Assembly: GCF_000373365.1 (NCBI RefSeq)
Contig: NZ_KB891103.1
Span: 243,474-307,473 of the forward strand
Source: Parafrankia discariae
GTDB lineage: Bacteria > Actinomycetota > Actinomycetes > Frankiales > Frankiaceae
Direction of reading: 5' to 3'
Length of the DNA stretch: 64,000 nucleotides
Position numbers and translations under genes: made by a program. The notes beneath the pieces were generated by a model. It saw only the letters and a list, made by a program, of their open reading frames with translations, had not been told where the DNA came from and did not search any database. Shown one piece after another: positions 25,317 to 34,641 of this stretch; the stretch's first letter is position 1; each line of letters starts with the position of its first letter.

Positions 25317-25901
25317 TCAGACGTTGACGCCGTGGTCGCGGGCGAGGCCGCTGAGGTCGTTGTGCCCCTGGCCGACCGCGCGGAACTTCCAGTCGGCTCC
25401 GTTGCGGTACACCTCGCCGAAGATGACGACCGTCTCGGTCGAGTAGTCCTCGGAGAGGTCGTAACGGACGAGCTCGGTGCCGGTCTGGTCGACCACGCGG
25501 ATGTAGGCGTTGCGGACCTGGCCGAAGTTCTGGGCCCGGTTCGCCGCGTCGTAGATGGAGACCGGCACGACGATCTTGTCGATCTCCGCCGGCACCAGGC
25601 CGAGGGCGATGTTGATCGATTCGTCGTCGCCCTCGCCGGCACCGGTCACGTTGTCGCCGGAGAGCGTGATGGCGCCCTCCGGGGACTTCATGTTGTTGAA
25701 GAAGACGAAGTGCCCGTCGGAGAGCGCCTTGCCGTCGCTCTTCACGCCGATGGCGGAGGCGTCGAGATCGAAGTCGGTGCCGGTCGTCGTGCGGGCATCC
25801 CACCCGAGCCCGACGGTGAGCGCGGTCAGCGCTCCGGTTCCTGCCTCGGCGGCCTGCTTCGTGAGGCTGACGTTGCCGCCCTTGGCAAGGCTGATCGCCA
25901 T
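25317..25901 (-). CDS. terD: TerD-family protein
   Basis: This 194-residue protein has the TerD sandwich: 'ISLAKGGNVSLTK', 'VGLGWDARTTTGTDFDLDASA', 'FFNNMKSPEGAITLSGDN' and 'EGDDESINIALGLVP' with the acidic Ca2+-binding pair, then 'ISIYDAA'-type and 'EVYRNGADWKFRAVGQG'. Family members bind calcium and are tied to tellurite, oxidative and phage stress. Only a single copy is present here with no other ter genes beside it. AGGAAGGAC precedes the start. Confidence 0.93.
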   Translation of the reverse strand: MAISLAKGGNVSLTKQAAEAGTGALTALTVGLGWDARTTTGTDFDLDASAIGVKSDGKALSDGHFVFFNNMKSPEGAITLSGDNVTGAGEGDDESINIALGLVPAEIDKIVVPVSIYDAANRAQNFGQVRNAYIRVVDQTGTELVRYDLSEDYSTETVVIFGEVYRNGADWKFRAVGQGHNDLSGLARDHGVNV

Positions 25902-26212
25902 GACGATTGTCCTTCCTGAAGGATCCCTCTAACGCCGACGACCCTCCACGTCGAGGACCATCGGACCAACACGGCCACTTCCCGGGTCACCCTTGCACAC
26001 AAGGCGGAACTATCCGGGGAAGCCGTCGGTCGGATGACACACATGCCACCGGATGACCGCCGCGCGTGATCGCTCTCCGGTCACGCAGGCGACCCGGTGT
26101 CCCGCTGAAGGCCAACGAAGCAGGGACGGGCGGGGTTTCCAGCGCGAACCGACGCCGGCCACCATCCGCGGATCGCGGCGGAGGTGCCCCCGGTCTCGGT
26201 AATCTGGCAGCC
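25902..26212. other. Divergent promoter region of terD and lysC
   Basis: This 311-base stretch separates two diverging genes and must carry both promoters. The first 60 bases by terD are less GC-rich. An extended open frame upstream of lysC (from 26066) has no ribosome site and starts within this region, so I do not treat it as coding. Confidence 0.4.
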
Positions 26213-27481
26213 ATGGCGCTCCTGGTCGCGAAGTTCGGCGGGTCCTCGGTCGCGGACGCGGATCGCATCAAGCGGGTGGCCGACCGGATCGTCCAGACCC
26301 GCCGGGCCGGGAACGACGTGGTCGTCGTGGTGAGCGCGATGGGTGACACCACCGACGATCTGCTCGACCTGGCCGAGCAGGTGAGTCCGCTGCCGCCCGC
26401 ACGGGAGTTGGACATGCTGCTCACCGCCGGTGAGCGGATCTCCATGGCGCTGCTCGCGATGGCGATCACCAAGCTGGGCGCCGAGGCGCGGTCCTTCACC
26501 GGCTCGCAGGCCGGTGTGATCACCGACTCGGTGCACGGCCGGGCCCGGATCATCGACGTCACCCCCGGTCGCATCCGCACCGCGCTGGACGAGGGCGCGA
26601 TCGCGATCGTCGCCGGCTTCCAGGGTGTCAGTCAGGACACGAAGGACATCACCACGCTGGGGCGCGGCGGCTCCGACACGACCGCGGTGGCGCTCGCCGC
26701 CGCGCTGGGCGCCGACGCCTGCGAGATCTACACCGACGTGGACGGCGTGTTCACCGCCGATCCGCGCATCGTCCCCGACGCACGCCGCATCGAGAAGATC
26801 TCCTACGAGGAGATGATGGAGATGGCGGCCTGCGGGGCGAAGGTGCTCATGTTGCGGTGCGTCGAGTACGCCCGCCGTTACTCCGTCCCCGTGCACGTCC
26901 GCTCCTCGTTCTCGTCGAAGCCGGGCACATGGGTCACCGATACTTCGGAGGCACAGCTCGTGGAACAGGCCATCATCCGCGGCGTCGCGCACGACTCGAG
27001 CGAGGCGAAGGTGACCGTCAAGGGCTGCCCGGACAAGCCGGGCGTGGCGGCGGCCGTGTTCCGGGCGGTCGCCGACGCCGACGTCAACCTCGACATGATC
27101 GTCCAGGTCGGGTCGGTCGCCGGCTCCGGGCGGACGGACATCTCGTTCACCCTGCCGATGACGGACGGCAAGACGGCGCTCGGCGCGCTGGAGAAGGTCC
27201 GCGACCAGATCGGCTTCGAGCGGACCCTCTACGACGACCACATCGGCAAGCTGTCACTGATCGGCGCCGGGATGAAGTCGCATCCCGGGGTGTCCGCCCG
27301 GTTCTTCGGCGCCCTGGCCGACTCCGGCGTCAACGTCGAGATCATCTCGACGTCCGAGATCAGGATCTCGGTGGTAGTGCGGGACACCGACCTGCCGGTG
27401 GCCGTGCGCGCCGTGCACGCCGCCTTCGAGCTGGGCAACCCGGACGAGACCGCCGTCGTGTACGCGGGAACCGGCCGATGA
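26213..27481 (+). CDS. lysC: Aspartate kinase, alpha subunit
   Basis: This 422-residue enzyme phosphorylates aspartate, the first step to Lys, Thr, Met and diaminopimelate. It starts '[19 protein letters not shown]' (the KFGGSS motif), has '[21 protein letters not shown]' and ends with two ACT domains ('[20 protein letters not shown]' and '[19 protein letters not shown]') that bind Lys/Thr for feedback control. An internal start at 26960 would give a separate beta subunit. Start ATG 26213 was chosen because the KFGGSS motif follows directly. Confidence 0.96.
   Translation: MALLVAKFGGSSVADADRIKRVADRIVQTRRAGNDVVVVVSAMGDTTDDLLDLAEQVSPLPPARELDMLLTAGERISMALLAMAITKLGAEARSFTGSQAGVITDSVHGRARIIDVTPGRIRTALDEGAIAIVAGFQGVSQDTKDITTLGRGGSDTTAVALAAALGADACEIYTDVDGVFTADPRIVPDARRIEKISYEEMMEMAACGAKVLMLRCVEYARRYSVPVHVRSSFSSKPGTWVTDTSEAQLVEQAIIRGVAHDSSEAKVTVKGCPDKPGVAAAVFRAVADADVNLDMIVQVGSVAGSGRTDISFTLPMTDGKTALGALEKVRDQIGFERTLYDDHIGKLSLIGAGMKSHPGVSARFFGALADSGVNVEIISTSEIRISVVVRDTDLPVAVRAVHAAFELGNPDETAVVYAGTGR
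26960..27481 (+). CDS. lysC: Aspartate kinase beta subunit from an internal in-frame start
   Basis: Within lysC, CGGAGG lies eight bases before GTG 26960, giving '[20 protein letters not shown]' as N-terminus and a 173-residue product with both ACT domains. Corynebacterium and Bacillus make a beta subunit of this size from the same place, and the corynebacterial one begins very similarly. The site is seen; its use here is inferred. It would form an alpha2beta2 regulatory complex. Confidence 0.7.
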   Translation: MEQAIIRGVAHDSSEAKVTVKGCPDKPGVAAAVFRAVADADVNLDMIVQVGSVAGSGRTDISFTLPMTDGKTALGALEKVRDQIGFERTLYDDHIGKLSLIGAGMKSHPGVSARFFGALADSGVNVEIISTSEIRISVVVRDTDLPVAVRAVHAAFELGNPDETAVVYAGTGR

Positions 27482-27549
27482 GCGAGCGGAGTCGGGGCAT
27501 GAGCGGTCAGGGCGGGAACGGTCAGAGCACGAACGGAGTCGGCGCATGA
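27478..27549 (+). CDS. 23-residue ORF bridging lysC and asd
   Basis: ATG 27478 overlaps the lysC stop as ATGA and the ORF's own TGA overlaps the asd start ATG 27546 as ATGA. The peptide is rich in Ser, Gly, Asn and Gln. Two similar stretches, GAGCGGAGTCGGGGCATGAG-like and ACGAACGGAGTCGGCGCATGAG-like, lie at its ends. It may only pass ribosomes from lysC to asd, and no function of the peptide is implied. Confidence 0.4.
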   Translation: MSERSRGMSGQGGNGQSTNGVGA

Positions 27550-28607
27550 GTGGGGCCTCCCGGCGGCCGACGCTGGCCGTGGTCGGCGCGACCGGCGCGG
27601 TGGGCACCGTGATGCTCGCGCTGCTGACCGAGCGCCCCGATGTCTGGGGTGAGATCAGGCTGGTGGCCTCCGCCCGCTCCGCCGGGCGCACGCTGCGGGT
27701 CCGCGGCGAGGACGTCACCGTGCGGGCCCTGGCGCCGGAGGTCTTCGACGGCGTCGACATCGCGGTCTTCGACGTGCCGGACGAGGTCTCGGCCCAGTGG
27801 GCGCCGGTCGCCGCCGCCCGCGGCGCGGTCGCGGTGGACAACTCCGGTGCCTTCCGGATGGATCCGGACGTCCCCCTGGTCGTCCCCGAGGTCAACGCCG
27901 CCGCGGTGGCGGACCGCCCGCGCGGCATCATCGCGAACCCGAACTGCACCACCCTGTCGATGATCGTCGCGGTCGGCGCGCTGCACCGGGCGTTCGGCCT
28001 CGAATCGCTCTTCGCGACGTCCTACCAGGCCGCGAGCGGGGCCGGCCAGGAGGGCATCGACACCCTCTACGCGCAGCTGGCCCTGGTCGGGGGCACCAGC
28101 GAGCTGGGGCAGCGCGCCGGTGACGTGCGCAAGGCCGTCGGCGAGGAGGGCCTGGGCCCGTTCCCCGCGCCGCTGGCGCTGAACGTGGTGCCCTGGGCCG
28201 GCTCGCTCAAGGACGGCGGCTGGTCGTCGGAGGAGCTCAAGATCCGCAACGAGTCGCGGAAGATCCTCGGGATGCCCGGGCTGCGCGTCTCGGCGACCTG
28301 TGTGCGCGTGCCCGTGGTCACGACGCACGCGGTGGCTGTGCACGCCCGATTCGGGCGGCCGGTCACCGGCGAGCAGGCCCGGGACGTTCTGACGTCGGCG
28401 CCGGGCGTGGCCGTGCTCGACGATCCCGCCGCGGGCGAGTTCCCGACGCCGGCGGACGTGGTGGGCACGGACCCGACCTGGGTCGGGCGTATCCGTCAGT
28501 CGCCTGACGATCCGCACGAGGTCGCGTTGTTCGTGTGCGGGGACAACCTGCGCAAGGGCGCCGCGCTCAACACGCTCCAGATCGCGGAGCTGCTCGCGGC
28601 CGGCTGA
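27546..28607 (+). CDS. asd: Aspartate-semialdehyde dehydrogenase
   Basis: This 353-residue enzyme reduces aspartyl phosphate with NADPH to aspartate semialdehyde. The start 'LAVVGATGAVGTVMLALL' is the nucleotide-binding loop; catalytic Cys134 lies in 'ANPNCTTLSM', with 'YQAASGAGQEGIDTL' and a His in 'CVRVPVVTTHAVAVH'. It is the next pathway step after lysC and shares its operon through a tiny bridging ORF. Confidence 0.96.
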   Translation: MSGASRRPTLAVVGATGAVGTVMLALLTERPDVWGEIRLVASARSAGRTLRVRGEDVTVRALAPEVFDGVDIAVFDVPDEVSAQWAPVAAARGAVAVDNSGAFRMDPDVPLVVPEVNAAAVADRPRGIIANPNCTTLSMIVAVGALHRAFGLESLFATSYQAASGAGQEGIDTLYAQLALVGGTSELGQRAGDVRKAVGEEGLGPFPAPLALNVVPWAGSLKDGGWSSEELKIRNESRKILGMPGLRVSATCVRVPVVTTHAVAVHARFGRPVTGEQARDVLTSAPGVAVLDDPAAGEFPTPADVVGTDPTWVGRIRQSPDDPHEVALFVCGDNLRKGAALNTLQIAELLAAG

Positions 28608-29137
28608 GCCCCGCGGGGCGCCGCGACACCGACGGACCGACGCGCCCGGCACGGCCGATCTCCGTGACCGGGCGCACGGACCATCGATGTGGGGCGTGGA
28701 ACATCAATGCGGGGCGTGGACCTCTCGCAACACGGAGCATCGCGCCGTATCTCACCGGGGCACGATATTTGCGCCCGCACGCATTCCACGCGGAAGCTTT
28801 TACGGATACGAGTAATCCAACAGACGCTTCCCGGAGCATCGACAAAGCGATCCACAGACATTGGAACGATCGGCGCTGGTCATTCGTTCACGCCGCACGT
28901 AGACGCACACGGTTCAGCCACTGCAGGCAACAAGTTCAGAAGCAAACCGGTTCAGAAGCGAAGCGTGCTCGTTCCGTAGTCTGTCCGGGTCCATCCGAGA
29001 GCGCGGGTAGGACGCCTCCGAACAGATCGGATCAGATCCGCCAGACCCTGGGGATCTCGCCGAAAAACGGTCAGCCCGCCTGTCGGAGACGTCCGGCGGG
29101 CGGGCTGACCAAACCTGGTTCTACTGCTACTCGTGGC
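28608..29137. other. Gene-free stretch between asd and the cold-shock gene
   Basis: This 530-base stretch lies between convergent genes. It holds a tandem near-repeat at about 28682-28723 (CATCGATGTGGGGCGTGGA and CATCAATGCGGGGCGTGGA), a markedly less GC-rich patch at about 28760-28980 with a second repeat (GTTCAGAAGC twice), and the cold-shock gene terminator at its right end. No gene is supported. Confidence 0.45.
29063..29110 (-). terminator. Rho-independent terminator of the cold-shock gene
   Basis: Arms 29069-29080 and 29099-29110 pair perfectly over 12 bp. On the minus strand the stem is followed by C-G-then TTTTT (A-run at 29063-29067 on the plus strand). It lies 28 bases past the cold-shock stop. 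Confidence 0.85.
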
Positions 29138-29341
29138 TCAGACGACGCGGACGGCGTCGGCCTGCGGGCCCTTCTGGCCCTGGGTCACCTGAAACTCGAC
29201 CCGCTGGCCCTCCTCGAGTGCCTTGTACCCGTCCATATCGATTGCGCTGTAGTGGACGAAGACGTCAGACCCGCCGCCGTCCACGGAGATGAAGCCGAAG
29301 CCCTTCTCCGAGTTGAACCATTTCACCGTGCCCTGAGCCAC
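29138..29341 (-). CDS. cspA: Cold-shock protein, CspA family
   Basis: This 67-residue OB-fold protein has RNP1 'KGFGFI' and RNP2 'VFVHYSAI', and begins '[18 protein letters not shown]'. It binds single-stranded RNA and DNA as an RNA chaperone. It is monocistronic with its own terminator and a long upstream region that may act as a regulated leader, as in other csp genes. Confidence 0.96.
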   Translation of the reverse strand: MAQGTVKWFNSEKGFGFISVDGGGSDVFVHYSAIDMDGYKALEEGQRVEFQVTQGQKGPQADAVRVV

Positions 29342-29652
29342 GTGCCGTTCTCCCTGCTGGTGCAGTCAGGACCCGCACCGCGCGGGCCCCGGGCCGAACG
29401 TGACAGCGATACGATTCGCCGCCGCGTTGTTCCGCCGGGTCTCGGTTGAGACACGAACTGGCGAACTCTGGCCACGACTGACGCTACACGCACGCAGCCC
29501 CGGGCGGGAGACCTCCGGCAGAAGAAGTCCACTTCACGGCTCGGCATTACGAACATCGACTTCGTCACGCCGGTGCGCCACGGACCACTCCACCGAAGCC
29601 ACCGCTCACTTCGAACACCCTCCCCGGATGACCGGAGGAACGCTGTGAGTCC
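29342..29652. other. Upstream region of the cold-shock gene
   Basis: This 311-base stretch separates the cold-shock gene from the aldo/keto reductase gene, both on the minus strand. It should hold the csp promoter and 5' leader. A short GGTCTCGGTTGAGAC stem-loop is visible at about 29439-29453. No gene is supported. Confidence 0.4.
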
Positions 29653-30708
29653 TCACACGAGCGCGCTGCCAGGCAGCGCGGGGCCCTGCCGAGACGGCCC
29701 CGCACCCACCTCGAGACGTTCGACCGCTACGCCGATCTCGTCCAGATCGAGGTCGGTCAGCACCACCGCGCCACCCGCGGGCAGCCAGGCGTCGATCTGA
29801 TCCGGGCGCCGGGCCCCGACGATCGCCGCGGTCACCCCGTCGAAGGCCAGCGTCCAGGCGACGGCCACCGCGGCCACTGTCGTCCCGTGCCGGGCCGCGA
29901 TCGGGCGCAGCGCGTCGACCAGGGCCAGGTTGCGCTCAAGGGCCGGCGGGTTGAACTCCGCCGCCGTGCGCCGCCAGTCGTCCGCGGCGAGCGCGTCGGT
30001 GCGCCGCGCGGACCACCCGCCCGTCAGCAGCCCGGACTGCATCGGGCTGTAGACGATCACACCGATGTCCCGCAGGGCGCAGTACGGCAGCAGGTCGGCG
30101 GCCGCCACCCGGTTGATCAGCGAGAACGGCGGCTGCAGGACGTCGACGCCGCCCGCCGTCGCCGCCTCCTCCAGCTGGGCGACCGAGAGGTTCGACGCCC
30201 CGACCGCGCGGATCTTGCCCGCGGCGCGGAGCCCGTGCAGGGCGCCGACGACCTCGGCGATCGGGGTCCCGTCCCGCGGCGGCCAGTGGAGCTGGTAGAG
30301 GTCGATACGTTCCACCCCGAGCCGGCGCAGCGAGGCGTCCACCTCGGCGCGGATCGAGGCGGGCGCGCCGACCCGCGCGGGGGGCCGCGTCGGGTCGGTC
30401 TCGTCCCAGACCAGGCCGCACTTGGTGAACACGTAGGGGCGCTGGTCGGCGGGGATGGCGGCCAGCGCCCGGCCGACGAGCTCCTCGGAGTGCCCGAGAC
30501 CGTAGACCGCGGCGGTGTCGATCCAGTTCACCCCGGACCGCACCGCGGCCCGGATGGCCTCGACCGCCTCGTCGTCGTCCTGGCGCCCCCAGCCGAACGC
30601 CCAGTCCGCCCCCCCGATCGCCCAGGCGCCGAACCCGACCCGAGTGATCGACATGTCGGTCAGACCCAGTCGGGTGGTGCGCGGGGTCGCTGGCGCGGTC
30701 ATCGGCAT
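29653..30708 (-). CDS. Aldo/keto reductase
   Basis: This 351-residue TIM-barrel oxidoreductase has the catalytic tetrad visible: Asp in 'VNWIDTAAVYG', Tyr in 'VYGLGHSEELVG', Lys in 'VFTKCGLVW' and His in 'DLYQLHWPP'. The cofactor end 'AIVGARRPDQIDAWL' is NADP-type. It reduces aldehydes or ketones. The pattern is closest to the general-stress AKR11/YhdN-like group, but the substrate is unknown. ATG 30702 is a possible start. Confidence 0.92.
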   Translation of the reverse strand: MPMTAPATPRTTRLGLTDMSITRVGFGAWAIGGADWAFGWGRQDDDEAVEAIRAAVRSGVNWIDTAAVYGLGHSEELVGRALAAIPADQRPYVFTKCGLVWDETDPTRPPARVGAPASIRAEVDASLRRLGVERIDLYQLHWPPRDGTPIAEVVGALHGLRAAGKIRAVGASNLSVAQLEEAATAGGVDVLQPPFSLINRVAAADLLPYCALRDIGVIVYSPMQSGLLTGGWSARRTDALAADDWRRTAAEFNPPALERNLALVDALRPIAARHGTTVAAVAVAWTLAFDGVTAAIVGARRPDQIDAWLPAGGAVVLTDLDLDEIGVAVERLEVGAGPSRQGPALPGSALV

Positions 30709-30858
30709 CTCCTCGTGGCACGGGGATCTGATGCTGCCCGATCCGGGCCGCCGGTGCCCACCCGGCCGGCGCCCCCCCCGCTACCGCGCGCGACCGCGCG
30801 ACCGGTGTCACCGGCGACCGGAGCCGGCGTCACCCGCGACCGGCCCGCACCGGACGGG

Positions 30859-32397
30859 TCAGCGGCGGGCGAACCAGCGCCGGTGCCGGCGCGCCGACGC
30901 GTCCGGCCACAGGTCGAAGAAGTCCCGTTCGGCGGTGCGGGCGCGGCACTCCTCCAGCCCGAGCAGGACGCCCAGGGTGAAGGCGGTCGGCTCGCCGGCT
31001 ATCTGCGCCTCGACCCCCCAGTCCCGCAGCAGACCACGGGCGATCGTCGCGTCCTGGTGGGTGCCGAGCAGCTCCTGCATCGACTCGGCGAGCCGGGCGA
31101 ACGCGGCCGCGGGCGGTCCGTACACCGGGCCGACCGCCTCGGCCGCGTACCGCAGCCGCTTGGCCTGCTTGCGCGCGGAGTGCAGGATCCCGTCGCGTTC
31201 GGCGCCCACCGGCAGGGCGGCGGCCCGGCCGACCTTGCGGCTCAGCCGCCGGTCGGCGTCGTGCAGCAGATCGGGCAGCACCTTCTCCGCGGGCTTTCCC
31301 GAACGCCCGACGAACGGGCCGTTGACCAGCGCGAGCAGATCCTCGACGAGGGTCAGATAGCGCTCGCTGCGCAGCATCTCCAGCGCCTCGGCCCGCGCGG
31401 CGGTCTGGTCGGCCGTGAGCCGGGCAGAGATCGCCCCCGCGACGTCCCCGCGCAGCAGGTCGGCGGGCAGGTCGTCGAGCCGGCCCGCGAAGTAGGCGAT
31501 CTGCACCTCGGCGTCGCGCGCGGCGGACAACGCCCCGGCCAGGTCGCGCAGTTCGACGTCCAGATGCGCGACCAGCTCCGCGGGGAAGAACGGGGCGAAG
31601 GTCCGCAGGGTGCTGCGGGTCCGCCGGCAGGCCACCCTCATCCGGTGCACCGCCTCGGGCGCGTCCAGGCGCACCCTCGGGTCGGTGGCGAGCAGCGCCT
31701 CGACCTGCGCGACCAGGTAGGCGCGGACGACCTCGCCGGCCGGGGTCCGCCGGCGCAGCTTCGTCGCGGCGGGTGGCACGTCCGGGCCGGGGGCGTCGGT
31801 CAGCGCCGGGCCGAGCACCTGGGCCAGTTTCGACGCCGAGGCCGACAGCGCGGCGCCGGCGCCGGTCAGCACGGCCTCGACGGCGTCGAGCACGCCCGGG
31901 TCGCCGGCGCCCAGCTCGACCTCGATCTCCCGCCACTTCTGCACGACCGTGGTCGCGCCGAGCGTCTGGGCCGTCACCTGGTCGTCGACGACCTCCGCCA
32001 GGTCGCGGCCCGCCATGTCGCGCAGGCGGCGGGCCGTGCGCAGCGTCACCAGGCGGGCGACCGGGCGCAGCTCGGCCCCGCGCAGGTGCACGGTGGCGAG
32101 GTCGACGAGGTCGGCGGGAACCGGATCGGACGAGTCGAGCGGGCGGTGGATCTCGTCGCGCACACCCGGGCTGACGGGGAGCTTCAGGTGCCAGCCGGCG
32201 TCGTCGCCGCCCGTCCGGCGGCGCAGGGTGATGCGGTTGCGGGCCAGCCGCAGGTCGTCGGAGTCGTAGTAAACGGCCTCCAGGGTGACGGTGCGGCGGG
32301 TGCGGGCCGTCGCGACCCCGTCCACCTGCGTCAGCCGGGGGAGCACGAAGCTCTGGTCCACGGAGTACTTGCGCTCGATCTCCCGCGAAGAGCCCAC
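30859..32397 (-). CDS. CYTH and CHAD domain protein (polyphosphate/triphosphate related)
   Basis: This 512-residue protein starts at GTG 32397, five bases after AAAGGAG. The CYTH half opens with 'SSREIERKYSVD', has the EXEXK signature and 'RTRRTVTLEAVYYDSDDLRL', and ends near residue 205. The CHAD half (about 225-500) is helical and rich in conserved Arg/His/Lys: 'VHRMRVACRRTRSTLRTF', 'RKQAKRLRYAAEAV' and 'LQELLGTHQDA'-type. CYTH domains hydrolyse triphosphates and CHAD domains bind polyphosphate. A long open frame continues upstream of the start but with non-coding character. Confidence 0.92.
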   Translation of the reverse strand: MGSSREIERKYSVDQSFVLPRLTQVDGVATARTRRTVTLEAVYYDSDDLRLARNRITLRRRTGGDDAGWHLKLPVSPGVRDEIHRPLDSSDPVPADLVDLATVHLRGAELRPVARLVTLRTARRLRDMAGRDLAEVVDDQVTAQTLGATTVVQKWREIEVELGAGDPGVLDAVEAVLTGAGAALSASASKLAQVLGPALTDAPGPDVPPAATKLRRRTPAGEVVRAYLVAQVEALLATDPRVRLDAPEAVHRMRVACRRTRSTLRTFAPFFPAELVAHLDVELRDLAGALSAARDAEVQIAYFAGRLDDLPADLLRGDVAGAISARLTADQTAARAEALEMLRSERYLTLVEDLLALVNGPFVGRSGKPAEKVLPDLLHDADRRLSRKVGRAAALPVGAERDGILHSARKQAKRLRYAAEAVGPVYGPPAAAFARLAESMQELLGTHQDATIARGLLRDWGVEAQIAGEPTAFTLGVLLGLEECRARTAERDFFDLWPDASARRHRRWFARR

Positions 32398-32614
32398 GCC
32401 CGCTCCTTTCCGCGCCCCCGGTGCCCGCGGCCTCGACGGCTCCGCACGCGCACCCGCGGCCGCCGGCCCTCGCGATCGGTCGGCGCTGCTCGACCGCCCC
32501 GGCCGGTGGCGTGGCATGGCGTTGGCCCGCCGTTCGGGCCGTCGACCGACGGGCCCGGGGTACCGGGGGCCGTTACGGTACGTGCCCAGCTCGCGCCCCA
32601 AAAGGACGATCGTT

Positions 32615-32636
32615 GTTTGCCTTTTGTTAACCTTAG
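32615..32636 (+). promoter_or_regulatory. PHO-box-like tandem repeat upstream of the CYTH-CHAD gene
   Basis: Two 11-base units, GTTTGCCTTTT and GTTAACCTTAG, lie in tandem. Streptomyces PhoP boxes are tandem 11-base units starting GTTCACC. The match is partial and read by eye. The site is about 220 bases before the gene, which concerns polyphosphate, and in an AT-richer patch. PhoP control is an inference. Confidence 0.4.
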
Positions 32637-32645
32637 CGCGGAACG

Positions 32646-33566
32646 CTAGCGGGGAACGGGTATCCACGACACTCGTCCGGCCAGCGTCACATACCCCACG
32701 AACGCGACAGTGTCGATGAGTGTGTGTGCTATGACGAGCGGTAGCACCCGGCCGGTCCGCTGGAAGATCCGCCCGAACAGCAGCCCCATCGCGACGTTGC
32801 CGGCGAAGCCCCCCAGCCCCTGGTAGAGGTGGTAGGAGCCGCGCAGCAGGGCGCTGGCGGCGAGCGCGCGGTTCTCGCCCCACCCCATTTCGCGCAGGCG
32901 CACCAGCAGGTACCCGGCGACCACGACCTCCTCGGCCAGCCCGTTCTGGGCAGCCGAGGCCACCAGGACCGGAATCCGCCACCAGACGTCGGGCAGGTTC
33001 GACGGCGCGACCGTCAGATTCGCGCCGCTGTGCCAGGCGACCAGGTAGAAGGCGAGACCGGTGCCCCCGACCACCGCCGCCAGCGCCGCGCCGCGGGCGG
33101 CGTCCGAGCGGGAGCGGCGCCGATCCAGGCCGATGGCCGCGGGCCCGCCTCCGTGCCGGCCCAGCAGGTGGACGACGAGGAGGGCCGGTACCAGCGCGGT
33201 CGCGAGCGAGGCGGCCTGCAGCGCGAGGTCGAGCCAGGGGCGCCCCGGCGCGGCGGACGAGTTGAGCCGGGCGACCTGCGAGCGGACCGACTGCTGCGCG
33301 GTGAGCACGCCCAGGTAGCGGATGAGCGCGAACAGGCCGGAGGCGCCGAAGGACACCCCGAGGACGAGCAGGATCTCGGTGCGCAGGGACCGCCGACTCA
33401 GCGGCTCGCCGCCGGTGGCCCCGGTACCGCCGGTGGCCTCGGTGGCCTCGGCGCCGGCGGCACCGGCACCGGCGCTGGCACCGGCGCTGGCGGCACCGGT
33501 CGCGGCCGTGCCCGCCGGCCCGTCGGAATCGCCGGCCCGACCGCTGCCGATGCTGGCCCTCGTCAC
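32646..33566 (-). CDS. CPBP-family intramembrane metalloprotease
   Basis: This 306-residue membrane protein has a disordered Gly/Ala-rich first 55 residues. The CPBP (Rce1/Abi) motifs are 'NGLAEEVVVAGYLL' (the EE pair), 'LLRGSYHLYQG' and 'VIAHTLIDTVAF', in that order, within six or so hydrophobic segments. Members cleave prenylated or other membrane proteins or confer bacteriocin immunity. The substrate is not known here. Confidence 0.88.
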   Translation of the reverse strand: MTRASIGSGRAGDSDGPAGTAATGAASAGASAGAGAAGAEATEATGGTGATGGEPLSRRSLRTEILLVLGVSFGASGLFALIRYLGVLTAQQSVRSQVARLNSSAAPGRPWLDLALQAASLATALVPALLVVHLLGRHGGGPAAIGLDRRRSRSDAARGAALAAVVGGTGLAFYLVAWHSGANLTVAPSNLPDVWWRIPVLVASAAQNGLAEEVVVAGYLLVRLREMGWGENRALAASALLRGSYHLYQGLGGFAGNVAMGLLFGRIFQRTGRVLPLVIAHTLIDTVAFVGYVTLAGRVSWIPVPR

Positions 33567-33648
33567 CCGTCGACGGTAGCCGCGGCCGGCCGGGCGCCCG
33601 GCGCCGGCCGGCCGGCGCGCACCGTCGGGCGCCGGCCGGACGCACCCG

Positions 33649-34641
33649 TCAGGACTTGACTTCGGGGTTCGCGAACAGGCGGAACAGCATCCACAGCGAC
33701 GGGATGAGGACCACCAGCCCGCAGGCGACCGCGATCAGCATCGCCACGATGTTGGCCTCGGGCGCGGCGGCGGAGTCGACCGTCGCGCGGCCGACGACCA
33801 GATCCGGGTACTGGGCGGCCGCCCACCCCCAGAGCACGCCGGCCACCGCGGCCCCCGCCGTGACGCGGGCCGCGGTGAAGCGGTGCTGCCAGAGCGCGAC
33901 CAGCGACGTGATCCCGCCCATGGCCGAGATCACGACAAAGGGCACGGACCGCTCGGCGAACCGCTCCGCCACCACGGGTGCCTCCGACCACAGCAGCGGC
34001 AGCAGCGCTACGGCGAGCAGCCCCGAGACGACGGCCCCGCCGAGCGCGCGGCGGCGGAACCCGGGCACCAGGTGCTCGGTCTCCGGGCTCGACGCCGCGT
34101 CCCGGCACAGGTACACCGCCGCGAGGAAGGCCGTCACGGCGAGGGTGAAGACGCCGCAGACGATCCCGAAGGCGCTCGTCACCGGGGCGAGGGCGTCGCC
34201 CTCGGCGACGTCACCGGTGGCCAGCGCGGCGCCGCACACCCCGAGCGCGACCGGGGTGATCGCGGACGAGACCGCGAACACGTGGCCCCACCAGTGGTCC
34301 GGCCCGGCCGCGCCGGCGCCGTAGGCGCGGTACACGTACGCGGCCCCGCGCAGGACGATCCCGACCAGCGCGAGGATGAGCGGTATCTCCAGCGTGGACC
34401 CGACGATGCCGAACGCGGCCGGGAAGCCGCTGAACATCATCACGATCACGAAGATCAGCCAGACGTGGTTGGCCTCCCAGACCGGGCCGAGCGCGGCGGA
34501 GACGAGCCGGCGCTGGTCGGCGGCGTCCCGGCCGCGGGCGAGCAGGTCCCAGACCCCGCCGCCGAAGTCGGCGCCGCCCGTGAGGGCGTAGGCGGTCAGC
34601 CCGATCACCATCACGACGGCGAGCAGGTCGGCGGCGGTCAT
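33649..34641 (-). CDS. cydB: Cytochrome bd oxidase subunit II
   Basis: This 330-residue membrane protein starts at ATG 34641, which overlaps the cydA stop (ATGA). The N-terminus 'LTGGADFGGGVWDLLARG' and 'ANHVWLIFVIVMMFSGFPAAF' are strongly conserved in CydB, and eight or nine hydrophobic helices follow. With CydA it forms the high-affinity quinol oxidase of the cell membrane, used at low oxygen or under nitrosative or sulfide stress. No cydCD follows in this window. Confidence 0.95.
   Translation of the reverse strand: MTAADLLAVVMVIGLTAYALTGGADFGGGVWDLLARGRDAADQRRLVSAALGPVWEANHVWLIFVIVMMFSGFPAAFGIVGSTLEIPLILALVGIVLRGAAYVYRAYGAGAAGPDHWWGHVFAVSSAITPVALGVCGAALATGDVAEGDALAPVTSAFGIVCGVFTLAVTAFLAAVYLCRDAASSPETEHLVPGFRRRALGGAVVSGLLAVALLPLLWSEAPVVAERFAERSVPFVVISAMGGITSLVALWQHRFTAARVTAGAAVAGVLWGWAAAQYPDLVVGRATVDSAAAPEANIVAMLIAVACGLVVLIPSLWMLFRLFANPEVKS

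Noticed and set aside
32398..33645. Upstream extension of the CYTH-CHAD frame across the CPBP gene
   Set aside because: The segment is Arg/Gly/Pro noise overlapping a clear membrane protein in another frame; AAAGGAG before GTG 32397 marks the real start.
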